NCBI RefSeq assembly: GCF_049472135.1
Contig: NZ_JBMOVV010000006.1
Location: 62,001-126,000, forward strand
Source: Arcobacter_B sp049472135
GTDB lineage: Bacteria > Campylobacterota > Campylobacteria > Campylobacterales > Arcobacteraceae
Length of the DNA: 64,000 nucleotides
Direction of reading: 5' to 3'
Below the pieces are notes generated by a model. The model was not told the DNA's origin. It searched no databases and saw only the letters and a program-made list of their open reading frames with translations. Positions 36,713 through 45,007 of this stretch are shown here, one piece after another (position 1 is the stretch's first letter; each line of letters begins with the position of its first letter). Both the position numbers and the translations under genes were made by a program.

Positions 36713-38466
36713 TTTTTATCCTTTATAATCTCTTGTATTTTTCTTTCAACTTCTTCTTTTTTTATCTCATCAAGTAAAATATCTATACGTCCACTAAAAA
36801 AATATATAGAACTTAAATCTACTAAATACTCAATATTTGAGATATTTAGATTTAACTTTGAAACGATATATGAGTTTTGAGCATCTAAAAGAGAGATGAT
36901 ATTCTCTTTTCCTTTTTTATATTTATCTTGTATTAACTCAAAATTCTTTTTTGAAGAGTTTAGTGAGTCTTTTGAATATGCTATTTTTGAATAAGACTGA
37001 GATAAAGACTCATAGTTTTTTCTTACATTTTCTATTATTAGATTTTTAATATCATTGTATTGAAGTTTTAAATCAATAAGTTCAACTTCATTTTTTTGGA
37101 TTTTAGATTTTTTCAGCCCACCTTCATATAAAGGAAGGTTTAGATTTATTACTGCTTGATACTCTTCCTCATCCCAAGTCCTTGGTAAATCAGATGCTTC
37201 ACCTCCTCTTTTTACAACTTTTTTTGCACTTCCCTCAAAGGCAATACTTGGTAAAAAATAAGAGTCTTTATTCATTTGTAACTGCTCATTTTTTGCACTT
37301 ATTAGCTCTTTTATCTGTCTTAATCTTGAATGAGTATGAACTATCTGTTTAGTAAAAGCTTCTTGAACCCTTTTATCTTCTAAGTATTTAATAGCATCTT
37401 TATTTAAAAGCTTAAAAAGTTTTGAGTTTAAAGTGTATTCAAAAAAATCATACTCATTTTTTACTCTAAGTAAATTTGATAGTTCTACTTTTAATTTTTT
37501 AAGCTCTTTTGTTGAAGTTGCAAGTTGAATATTTGCATTTGCTAATTCACTTTGCCATCTATATACATCACTTCTATCTTGAACACCTATTTCAACTCTT
37601 TGTTTTGCAAAAAGTAAATTTCTTTGAATAAAATCATGTTTTATTTTTATGATTTGATTATACTCTTTTGCTTTTATGATATTTAGATAAATAAGTGTTG
37701 CTTTATATAAAATCTCATCATCTAAAGCTTTTGCTTCTTGTTTTGTAGATTTGTATAAAAGCTTATTTATTTCTATATTTTTTAGAACCTTATTTGAGTA
37801 GATAAGTTGAGATAGTTTAACTCCCGCTTCTAAACTTCTTTGTGGATTTAAACCTCTACTTGCTAGGGCTCTATCTTCATCTATTTCTATATAGTTTGAA
37901 AAAATATCAATTTTTGGTTTATACAAACTTTTAGTTTCATGTACTCCTATTTCTTGAAGTTTTATTCTATTTTGGTTTCTTTTTATTTGAAGATTATTAT
38001 CAATAGCTAGTTGTAAAACCTCTTTTAAATCTAAAGTTTTTAAACTCTTTTTCTCTTTTGCATCTAAAACTAATGCTTTATTTTTAATATGAATAGATTT
38101 TCTTTTATTCTCTTTTAAATACTCAAAAATAGCTAATGCAGTTGTTCTAATAACTCTATTTTCATCATAGATTGAAGAGATTAAATTATAAGTTATTAGG
38201 TATGAGTTTTTTGTTTTAGTTTTTGAACTTATACTATTTAATAAAAAGACTGCATTTGTATTTTCTAATAAACTATCACAGTTATTTGAACATACTTTAA
38301 TTTGAAAATTTAAAACATCTTCACTTGAAAATAGTTTTAAAGCCTCTTTTTTGATAGCTTCTTTATATGTTTTAGAAGATTCATCAACTACTAAAATAAG
38401 TTTGTACTCCTTTGATAAAAGAAGAGATGAAAAAACCATACATATTAAAATAAAAAATCTAAACAT
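36709..38466 (-). CDS. TolC-family protein with extra N-terminal domain
   Basis: 585 residues, about 150 more than ordinary OEP proteins. After the signal peptide, residues 20-140 (KEYKLILVVDESSKTYKEAIKKEALKLF..., with a Cys-Cys pair in KVCSNNCDSLL) look like a periplasmic alpha/beta domain rather than coiled coil; the OEP part begins near TLDLKEVLQLAIDNNLQIKRNQNRIK. The two coiled-coil repeats follow. Outer-membrane channel of the second pump. The N-terminal domain may resemble an ABC-type binding protein fragment; this is a guess from its strand-helix pattern. Confidence 0.85.
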   Translation of the reverse strand: MFRFFILICMVFSSLLLSKEYKLILVVDESSKTYKEAIKKEALKLFSSEDVLNFQIKVCSNNCDSLLENTNAVFLLNSISSKTKTKNSYLITYNLISSIYDENRVIRTTALAIFEYLKENKRKSIHIKNKALVLDAKEKKSLKTLDLKEVLQLAIDNNLQIKRNQNRIKLQEIGVHETKSLYKPKIDIFSNYIEIDEDRALASRGLNPQRSLEAGVKLSQLIYSNKVLKNIEINKLLYKSTKQEAKALDDEILYKATLIYLNIIKAKEYNQIIKIKHDFIQRNLLFAKQRVEIGVQDRSDVYRWQSELANANIQLATSTKELKKLKVELSNLLRVKNEYDFFEYTLNSKLFKLLNKDAIKYLEDKRVQEAFTKQIVHTHSRLRQIKELISAKNEQLQMNKDSYFLPSIAFEGSAKKVVKRGGEASDLPRTWDEEEYQAVINLNLPLYEGGLKKSKIQKNEVELIDLKLQYNDIKNLIIENVRKNYESLSQSYSKIAYSKDSLNSSKKNFELIQDKYKKGKENIISLLDAQNSYIVSKLNLNISNIEYLVDLSSIYFFSGRIDILLDEIKKEEVERKIQEIIKDKN

Positions 38467-38468
38467 AA

Positions 38469-39107
38469 CTAATTCTCCTTACTTAAATAGGTGATAGATT
38501 CCAAAAGATTTGTATCTTTTAAACCTTTTTTTGTCAGATAAGGCTTTATTAAATATAAAATATTTAAAATCCCTTTTTTTCTTCTATCTTCTTCATTCTT
38601 GATCTTATCTATAAGCCAATATATTTCCCATTGTGTTGCAATTATCCAAGTATTTGATACTAAAAACTCTAACTCATTTTCATCTAATAGTTTTATATAT
38701 TCGAACTTCATTTGATGATAAAAAAGATTTTTTATTTGCTGTTTTTTCATAATATGATTCTCTTCAAAAGCTTTTCTAACTTTAGGATACTTTTGATAAA
38801 TATTATTAAGTTCAAGTCTAAAGAATCTATATTTTAATTCATAAGTCATTTGTTTTTGTAAAAAATCATAATAATCAAAAGCTGAATCAATTTCATCTTG
38901 TACACTTAAAAATTGTTTTGAGATTAAAGACATAAACTCTTCATATATGGCAATAATTATTTCTTCTTTATTTTTAAAATAATAATAAAGATTGCCAACA
39001 CTAATTCCAAGCTTTGAAGCTATATGTCTTGTGGTTGTATTCATACATCCTTTTTCATTAAAAAGGTTTATTGATTCTTGAATAATCTGAGTTTTCCTGC
39101 TTGTCAT
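38469..39107 (-). CDS. TetR-family regulator of the second RND operon
   Basis: 212-residue regulator with HTH TTRHIASKLGISVGNLYYYFKNKEEII (about 24-50) and a helical sensor domain. First gene of the operon and 2 bases before the TolC gene. Two tandem palindromes immediately upstream of its start are probable operators, indicating autorepression. Confidence 0.92.
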   Translation of the reverse strand: MTSRKTQIIQESINLFNEKGCMNTTTRHIASKLGISVGNLYYYFKNKEEIIIAIYEEFMSLISKQFLSVQDEIDSAFDYYDFLQKQMTYELKYRFFRLELNNIYQKYPKVRKAFEENHIMKKQQIKNLFYHQMKFEYIKLLDENELEFLVSNTWIIATQWEIYWLIDKIKNEEDRRKKGILNILYLIKPYLTKKGLKDTNLLESITYLSKEN

Positions 39108-39115
39108 AAAACACC

Positions 39116-39135
39116 TTTAGAACATTTGTTCTAAA
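39116..39135. promoter_or_regulatory. TetR operator, perfect palindrome
   Basis: Arms TTTAGAACA / TGTTCTAAA (9 bases, perfect) around TT, 9 bases before the regulator ATG. Confidence 0.75.
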
Positions 39136-39136
39136 T

Positions 39137-39156
39137 TATAGAACAAATGCTCTAAA
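39137..39156. promoter_or_regulatory. TetR operator, second copy (imperfect)
   Basis: TATAGAACA / TGCTCTAAA around AA, with two mismatches, centred 21 bases (two helix turns) from the first palindrome, so two dimers could bind the same face. Confidence 0.65.
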
Positions 39157-39230
39157 AGAGTAATTAAAAAAGATATTATTATACTATGTTTGTTTTATAA
39201 ATTTTAATAAATATAGTTTTGGGAGTTTTT

Positions 39231-39255
39231 AAAACTAGAGAAAAACTCTAGTTTT
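39231..39255. terminator. Terminator downstream of the SDR gene
   Basis: AAAACTAGAG / CTCTAGTTTT with AAAAA loop next to the SDR stop codon. Confidence 0.6.
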
Positions 39256-39961
39256 ATCTTGGATAGAAAGTATTGTTTATATCAATAGTAATACCATTTA
39301 TATATTCAGGACAATCAGTTGCTAACCAAACAATAGCTTTAGCAACTTCTTCAGGTTCTGCAAATCTATTTGTTACAACTGCTGCTTTAAAAGCTGCTTT
39401 TCTTGCATCATCATTGTCATTTTGCATATCAGTTTCAGCAGCACTTGGAGCTACACAATTTACTGTAATTCCATCACTTCCAAGTAGCTTTCCATATATT
39501 TTAGTAGCATTTATAAGTCCTGCTTTTGCAATACCATACCAAACATCAGGATGTCCTATTTGACCTGCTATTGAAGCTGTATTTACAATTCTTCCAAATT
39601 TTCTTTCTTTCATTCCAACACTAAAAAGATTCATAAGCTCAACTGGTGCATGTAAATCCACATTCATTAAGTGTTCTTTTGCTTCTTTTGGATAGTTATC
39701 GTAAGTATATTTTGGTTGCATATAACCAGCGTTGTTTATAAGTACATCTATTTCACCCACTTCTTTTGCTAAAGTTGGTAAGTTTTCAATATCTGATAAA
39801 TCATACTCTATTTCGGTAACATTTGGTAGTCCACCAAGTGGGAAGTCAGCAAAGTTTCTAGCCACTACAACAATCTCATAGTCTAACTCTAAAAGTGCTC
39901 GTGAAACTGCTAAGCCTATACCTTTATTTCCACCTGTAATTAAAGCTCTTTTTTTACTCAT
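39254..39961 (-). CDS. SDR-family oxidoreductase
   Basis: Short-chain dehydrogenase/reductase of 235 residues, complete: cofactor loop TGGNKGIGLAVSRAL, LINNAGY, catalytic Ser in VNTASIAGQ, Tyr-x3-Lys in WYGIAKAG, and the tail YINGITIDINNTFYPR. Resembles FabG-type reductases by motif; the substrate is unknown. Monocistronic between a terminator and a 32-residue small gene. Confidence 0.9.
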   Translation of the reverse strand: MSKKRALITGGNKGIGLAVSRALLELDYEIVVVARNFADFPLGGLPNVTEIEYDLSDIENLPTLAKEVGEIDVLINNAGYMQPKYTYDNYPKEAKEHLMNVDLHAPVELMNLFSVGMKERKFGRIVNTASIAGQIGHPDVWYGIAKAGLINATKIYGKLLGSDGITVNCVAPSAAETDMQNDNDDARKAAFKAAVVTNRFAEPEEVAKAIVWLATDCPEYINGITIDINNTFYPR

Positions 39962-40041
39962 AATTATCTCTCCATAATTTTTCTATGAGTTAAGTATATA
40001 AAGGCTTTGGTTTTATATCTCTTAAATTTTTGATAAGTATT

Positions 40042-40140
40042 TTAAAAAGTATACCAATCGTCCTCTTCTTCATCACTTGAAGTTTCGATTGTTTTTTCAT
40101 CTAAGGCATTACATGTAAGTTTTAAAGGGTAGTTTTTCAT
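40042..40140 (-). CDS. Small acidic protein, 32 residues
   Basis: Open frame from ATG 40140 to TAA, MKNYPLKLTCNALDEK... ending in a Ser-Asp-Glu-rich stretch and DDWYTF. An AGGAGA ribosome binding site lies at 40149-40154, 8 bases before the ATG, which is stronger than for many large genes here. No family recognised. Its strong translation signal and acidic tail favour a real gene; it is too short to be certain. Confidence 0.5.
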   Translation of the reverse strand: MKNYPLKLTCNALDEKTIETSSDEEEDDWYTF

Positions 40141-40214
40141 TTTAGGTATCTCCTATATTTCTTATGGAGATTATTTTAGAGAAAAATAGTATTACAAAAG
40201 TATCTTTTTTAAAA

Positions 40215-40493
40215 TTAACCTCGAATTATTTCCATAATTCTTTTTCGTTCATCATTTTTACACTGAACAATTTCTCTTTTACTTCTTGTATTTTTAAAAC
40301 AAGTTAAAGTTTTAGAAAGAAGTCTTACTCTTTTATACATTTTATCAAGTCTTGCAACTTCAATTCTGATTTCATATCTATCAATTAAAGCTTGTCTTTC
40401 TTCTTTTAATTCCCTAAATTCATTTGAAAAATCAGATTTATTGTTTGCTAGTAAAAAAGTTGTAGTTAAAAATAGTAAAGTTAATTTTTTAAT
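40215..40493 (-). CDS. Secreted small protein with probable ATT start
   Basis: An uninterrupted 92-codon frame beginning at ATT (40491-40493) with an AAGGA ribosome binding site 6 bases upstream; there is no in-frame ATG/GTG/TTG at the right place. The product starts like a signal peptide (KKLTLLFLTTTFLLA-NNKSDF) and continues as a charged helical domain (EFRELKEERQALIDRYEIRIEVARLDKMY...) with two Cys (65, 78). If real, a periplasmic coiled-coil protein translated from a rare start codon. Alternatively a pseudogene that lost its ATG by mutation. Confidence 0.55.
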   Translation of the reverse strand: MKKLTLLFLTTTFLLANNKSDFSNEFRELKEERQALIDRYEIRIEVARLDKMYKRVRLLSKTLTCFKNTRSKREIVQCKNDERKRIMEIIRG

Positions 40494-40572
40494 AGGATTT
40501 CCTTTTTTGAAATATTAACATTTTTACTATAAATTTTTGAGTAATCAAAAAGCTCATTTAAAAAAATAATTT

Positions 40573-40602
40573 TAATAGAACACGAAATAATTCGTGTTCT
40601 AT
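40573..40602 (-). terminator. Terminator of the imelysin/cytochrome operon
   Basis: GAACACGAA / TTCGTGTTC hairpin with TAAT-type loop just after the cytochrome peroxidase stop; on the minus strand it is followed by an A/T-rich tail. Confidence 0.65.
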
Positions 40603-41759
40603 TTTTCAAGTAAGTGTTCGTATTTTTTATCCGTAAGAAGTTTCATAAAAGCAACTAAGGCTTCTACTTTTCTATCGCTTTGTTTTTTAGCTTTTAACTC
40701 TTCAAGAGAGATTGTCTCTTCCACTTCTGGCTTATCCCAAGGTTTATTTGTTTCAGGATTTAAAGCTCTTGCAGGATTATTATATTTATCATAAAACTCA
40801 ACTACCGTTTTTAAGTCTTTAAATACACCATTATGCATATAAGGTGCTGTTACTGCAACATTTCTTAGTGTTGGAACTTTATATTTTCCCTTTTGTTTTT
40901 CATCACTTACAGCTGGATTATTTAAAAGTCCATTATCAATTGATGTTACACCATTTTTTGCTCTAAGTTCATGATTTACAGGAACTCCAATATTATGGTA
41001 TTCATAGTTTGTAAAAGTCTCACCTGCTTTATCTTCACCTTTTAATACATGACAAGTAGCACAAGAGTTATTGTTGTTTGAAAAGAAAATAGACCTACCT
41101 AAATCTTCTAATACAGTTAAATCATACTCTCCTTTTAAATATCTATCATATTTAGAATCAAAAGGTGAAAATTCATCTGTCATTTCAAACTTTTCTATTG
41201 CATCTGCCATAGCCTTATAAGCCTCTTCATTTGAATCAAAGATATTCTCTCCATAAACTTTTTTGAAAGTTTGAACATAATAAGGATTCTCTTGGATTCT
41301 ATAAACAACAGCTTTTTTGCTTGACATTCCCATTTCAATAGGATTTGTTGGTGGTCCACCTGCTTGACCTGCTAAAGTTGCTTCTCTACCATCCCAAAAT
41401 TGTCCACCAATATATTTTTGTTTTTTCTCATCAAAATGAAACTTTGGTGAAAACTTAGCATATGCTGCACTTGGAGCTTGTCTATCACCTAAAGACTTTC
41501 CATCATCCCCAAGCGAAGCCATTGCTTTTATTCCATTATCTCTATTATCAACAAAACCATTTTGAGGATTGTGACAAGTAGAACATGATTGAGTTCTATT
41601 TTTTGAAAGATTTACATCAAAAAATAGTGATCTTCCTAACTCTTCTTTTAATTTTAAGTTTGTTAACTCTTGAGCTTTTGCTACTTCTGCATTGTTTGCA
41701 CATGCAGTAAATACTAAAGCCAAACCTGCTGTTAAGGCTAATGATTTTAAATATTTCAT
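40599..41759 (-). CDS. Di-haem cytochrome c peroxidase (MauG/CcpA family)
   Basis: Periplasmic di-haem protein of 386 residues with signal peptide (AGLALVFTACANN; the Cys could be a lipobox). Haem sites CSTCH (about 59-63) and CATCH (about 234-238), plus PTLRNVAVTAPYMHNGVFKDLKTVVEFYDKY typical of MauG-like peroxidases. The family reduces H2O2 or oxidises protein partners. Last gene of the cluster with imelysin and DUF1111 proteins, which points to a role in iron handling rather than simple peroxide detoxification. Confidence 0.88.
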   Translation of the reverse strand: MKYLKSLALTAGLALVFTACANNAEVAKAQELTNLKLKEELGRSLFFDVNLSKNRTQSCSTCHNPQNGFVDNRDNGIKAMASLGDDGKSLGDRQAPSAAYAKFSPKFHFDEKKQKYIGGQFWDGREATLAGQAGGPPTNPIEMGMSSKKAVVYRIQENPYYVQTFKKVYGENIFDSNEEAYKAMADAIEKFEMTDEFSPFDSKYDRYLKGEYDLTVLEDLGRSIFFSNNNNSCATCHVLKGEDKAGETFTNYEYHNIGVPVNHELRAKNGVTSIDNGLLNNPAVSDEKQKGKYKVPTLRNVAVTAPYMHNGVFKDLKTVVEFYDKYNNPARALNPETNKPWDKPEVEETISLEELKAKKQSDRKVEALVAFMKLLTDKKYEHLLEK

Positions 41760-42662
41760 TTACCTTTTACCTCCTACTAAATTTTTAAAAGGTGCTATTA
41801 ATAGTTTTGCTATTGAATCATACTCACTCATTTGATCACGTCTTAGTCCAAACTTTAATACTTTCACATCTCTTGAGAACTTTAAAGTTCCAAACATCCA
41901 ATCCCAAATAGCTAAGTATCCCCCGTAGTTTTTATTAAAAAACTTCTTACTATGATGTATTTGGTGTTGTTTTGCTGAGATAAAAAATCTCTCTAAAAAC
42001 TTTGGATATGCAAAAGCTACATGTGAATGTCTTAAATTTGAGCCTATTAGTGAAAAAGCAAAAACAAATATGTTTACCCCTAAAATAGCATATATATCTA
42101 TCATCGCACCAAAAAAGTATATAAACACTCCTGTTACAAGACCAATACTAACTGAATACCTAAGTCCAAACAATAGATTTTCAATTGGATGTACCCTATA
42201 AAATGTAATTGGTGTTAATACCTTTGCGCTGTGATGAATCTTGTGAAACTCCCATAAAAATGGAATTGTATGTAAAAATCTATGAGTCCAATATCTAGTA
42301 AAATCACTTACTACAAATAGACAAATTGTGTACATTAATAAAACAGCCTCATAAGAAAAAAGTGTATTTTCATAAAAATCAAAAGTCAAATAAAGCTGTT
42401 TATTTATAAATAAAGCAATAGTTTTTGCACTAATAACTATAGGAAATAGCATAAAGACTTTTATAAAATAACCAATAAAAAAGTAATAATAATCAAGTTT
42501 AGCACTTGGGTGTAACCAAAGTTTTGATGATAGATTTACTCTTAATTGCTTTTTATTAAAGTAAAAATAGATACATGCTATTAAAATAGAAGATAAGATA
42601 TAAACCCAAAATACTCTTTTATTTGGGTTTATAAAATACTCTAGTGCAAAAAAATCGCTCAA
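41760..42662 (-). CDS. Fatty acid hydroxylase/sterol desaturase-family membrane protein
   Basis: 300-residue di-iron membrane enzyme: four or five TMs and the histidine boxes HRFLH (about 127-131), HKIHHS (about 140) and HQIHHS (about 233). Such proteins hydroxylate lipids; in this cluster the substrate is unknown. It directly abuts the cytochrome peroxidase gene and follows the imelysin gene after three bases, so one operon. Confidence 0.88.
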   Translation of the reverse strand: MSDFFALEYFINPNKRVFWVYILSSILIACIYFYFNKKQLRVNLSSKLWLHPSAKLDYYYFFIGYFIKVFMLFPIVISAKTIALFINKQLYLTFDFYENTLFSYEAVLLMYTICLFVVSDFTRYWTHRFLHTIPFLWEFHKIHHSAKVLTPITFYRVHPIENLLFGLRYSVSIGLVTGVFIYFFGAMIDIYAILGVNIFVFAFSLIGSNLRHSHVAFAYPKFLERFFISAKQHQIHHSKKFFNKNYGGYLAIWDWMFGTLKFSRDVKVLKFGLRRDQMSEYDSIAKLLIAPFKNLVGGKR

Positions 42663-42665
42663 TTC

Positions 42666-43607
42666 TTAATCTCCATCTGCATCTAAGATTTTTGCTGTAA
42701 CTGCTAAGTCTTCTACAAGTGATAAGTAATAGGCATTGTGAAGTTCTTTTGTTGCATCATATAGAGGTTTTGCTTTTGAAAAATCATCATTTTTATAGTT
42801 TTTTAATTTATTTAATGATTTATTTAAAGCCTCTTGTGCTTCTGTTATAGCTCTTTTTGCTCCAGAGTTTTTTGCCATTGTTGCAAAGTTTTCATAACTT
42901 TTATCGCCAATAACCTCATCATGTGCATTTAAAATCGCTTTTATTGCAACTAAAGAGTTTTTACTTAAAAAATATTCTGCTCTTTGATTTTTTGGGTCAT
43001 TTTTGTATTTTGCTGCATATCCTGATGGCTCACCAATTCTCCACTCTCTAAGTTTATAAGAACTAGCAATCAATGAATTAATAACCATTGAGTTTTCCCA
43101 CTTCTCACTTTTTCCTGTTCCACTTAAATACTCTTCATAAACCTCTTTTATATCACTTAAATTAGAGATAATAGAATCAATAATATTTACAGCTAAAAGC
43201 TTCTCTCTTGGAGTGATTGTTTCATCATTAAATAATACATACTCTAAAGCATTAATTGTTCTAAATGAGTTTTTAAATAAAGCAACTCTTGGTTTATCAT
43301 TTGAGTTTATTGCTCTTTGCATTTGCTCATTTAAATCCTCTTTTAAATTATGATAAATATCAATATATCTTGGTGTATCAATATAGTTCTCATTTATATC
43401 ACCTGCAAAATATAAAGCTTCTACTTTTTTCCAGTTTGAAACTAAACTTGAAAAATTCTCTTTATTTAAATTCTCTTTTAAACTCTTTGCAGAATCAATT
43501 GTTTTATTTACATTAGGAACTGAAACATTTTGTAAAATTGAGTGTAAACTAGTTTCCCCAAACATACTTGAAACTAACAGTGCTGTTCCTACTAATAGCT
43601 TTTTCAT
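42666..43607 (-). CDS. Imelysin-family periplasmic protein, second copy
   Basis: 313 residues with a signal peptide (LVGTALLVSSMFG) and an all-helical imelysin-type domain. The N-terminal half has FSSLVSNWKKVEALYFAGDINENYIDTPRYIDIYH, the C-terminal half LVAIKAILNAHDEVIGD...LYDATKELHNAYYL. The canonical GxHxxE site is not obvious (FRTINALEYVLFNDE is the matching region, lacking its His). Shorter and more diverged than the imelysin at 45-46 kb. Likely iron-regulated periplasmic partner. Confidence 0.75.
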   Translation of the reverse strand: MKKLLVGTALLVSSMFGETSLHSILQNVSVPNVNKTIDSAKSLKENLNKENFSSLVSNWKKVEALYFAGDINENYIDTPRYIDIYHNLKEDLNEQMQRAINSNDKPRVALFKNSFRTINALEYVLFNDETITPREKLLAVNIIDSIISNLSDIKEVYEEYLSGTGKSEKWENSMVINSLIASSYKLREWRIGEPSGYAAKYKNDPKNQRAEYFLSKNSLVAIKAILNAHDEVIGDKSYENFATMAKNSGAKRAITEAQEALNKSLNKLKNYKNDDFSKAKPLYDATKELHNAYYLSLVEDLAVTAKILDADGD

Positions 43608-45007
43608 TATAACCTTTCTAAAAATTCTATTAATTTTTCTCTTTGTTCTTTTGAAGCATTCATATATTTTTGTTTTGATATTTTAGCTTCACCACCATGC
43701 CAAAGTATTGCTTCTTGAAAGTTTCTTGCTCTTCCATCATGCAATAATCTTGGCTTTTCCCCATTTATCTTTTCATGTAGTGCTAAACCCCATAAAGGTG
43801 CTGTTCTAAACTCTCTTTCATTGGCTTTAAATTCAACTCTACCATCACTTAAGCCTTCACCCATGTCATGTAAAAGCATATCCGTAAAAGGTGAAATTTT
43901 AAATCCATCTACTGTTTGAAGTTCTGTTTTATGACATTTTGCACAATCCATTGCTGTGAAAAGTTTTAAGCCCGAATTATACTTCTCATCAGCTTTATTT
44001 TTATAGGTTTTTAGATTTCTTATATAAAAATCTATTGCACCTAATCTCATATCTGTAATATCTTTCTCATGTAAGGCTTTTGGTGCTTCATTACAAAGCT
44101 TTTGGGAAGAAGTACAGTTTTCATTTGGGTTTAAAAAAGTTGTTAATCCCATATCATTATTTGCAGCACCTGCAATTTGCTCCATAATAGTTGCAGAACT
44201 TGCTTTCCAAGTGTATCTACCTATCTCTTCTTTTTTTGTAAGAGGAGAATAAACTCTATTTGCACGACCTGAGATACCATCACCATCTTTATCAAACTCA
44301 TCTTCATTTGATAAAATCTCTTCATCTGACACTTTTTCTAGTAAACCTAAACCATTTAAAGAAGGTGCCATTCTATAAGTAACTGCTGTATTTTTAGCAA
44401 GTTCTCCATAGTTTTTGTCAATTAGTTCATATTTTGGTTTTAAGATAGTATCAACTTCTCCATCAGGAAAAGTAACTTTTAACTCTTCAAATTTTACATC
44501 AACTCTAGCTTCAAAAGGTACACCATGTATTCCATTAACTGATATTTGAGAACCATATGTTGGCTCTGGAACAAAACCTTGTTTTTCTAAATACTCTTTA
44601 TGCTCTTTTGAACTATTTGATGGAATAGACAATCTTGCAACTAAAGACCGTGATGGTTTCATTTTATTGTTATATAAATTTCCTCTTCCATTTTTAGGAT
44701 GACAAGAAACACATGTATTTGAGTTAAATAAAGGCCCTAAACCATCCCTTGCAGTTGTTGCACTTGGAGCTTCAACCCATGGTATTACAAAAAAACTTCT
44801 TCCTAAAATAAACTGGTCATACTGTTCATCACTTAAGCCTGATACTGGCTTTTGTAGTAGTGAACTATTTTTTTCAGATGAAAAATATTTGCCTTCAGTA
44901 TTAACGGCAAAAAGCCCTGTAGCAAAAATGGCTACAAGGCTTTTAGATAAAAGGGCTTTTTGTAATAGTGATAAATTAAATTTTTGTCTCTTCTGCATCT
45001 GTAACAT
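43607..45007 (-). CDS. Di-haem oxidoreductase-like protein (DUF1111)
   Basis: 466 residues with an N-terminal membrane anchor or signal (SLVAIFATGLFA), and the DUF1111 layout: haem site CVSCHPKNGRG (about 101), a conserved centre (RAPLGRS-like here as ATTARDGLGPLFNSNTC), and second haem site CAKCH (about 355) followed by MLLHDMGEGLSDG and RTAPLWGLA...LLHDGRARNFQEAILWHGGEA. Thiol-oxidoreductase-like cytochromes of this type regularly sit next to imelysins. Its start overlaps the upstream imelysin gene by 32 bases; a later Met may be the true start. Confidence 0.85.
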   Translation of the reverse strand: MLQMQKRQKFNLSLLQKALLSKSLVAIFATGLFAVNTEGKYFSSEKNSSLLQKPVSGLSDEQYDQFILGRSFFVIPWVEAPSATTARDGLGPLFNSNTCVSCHPKNGRGNLYNNKMKPSRSLVARLSIPSNSSKEHKEYLEKQGFVPEPTYGSQISVNGIHGVPFEARVDVKFEELKVTFPDGEVDTILKPKYELIDKNYGELAKNTAVTYRMAPSLNGLGLLEKVSDEEILSNEDEFDKDGDGISGRANRVYSPLTKKEEIGRYTWKASSATIMEQIAGAANNDMGLTTFLNPNENCTSSQKLCNEAPKALHEKDITDMRLGAIDFYIRNLKTYKNKADEKYNSGLKLFTAMDCAKCHKTELQTVDGFKISPFTDMLLHDMGEGLSDGRVEFKANEREFRTAPLWGLALHEKINGEKPRLLHDGRARNFQEAILWHGGEAKISKQKYMNASKEQREKLIEFLERL

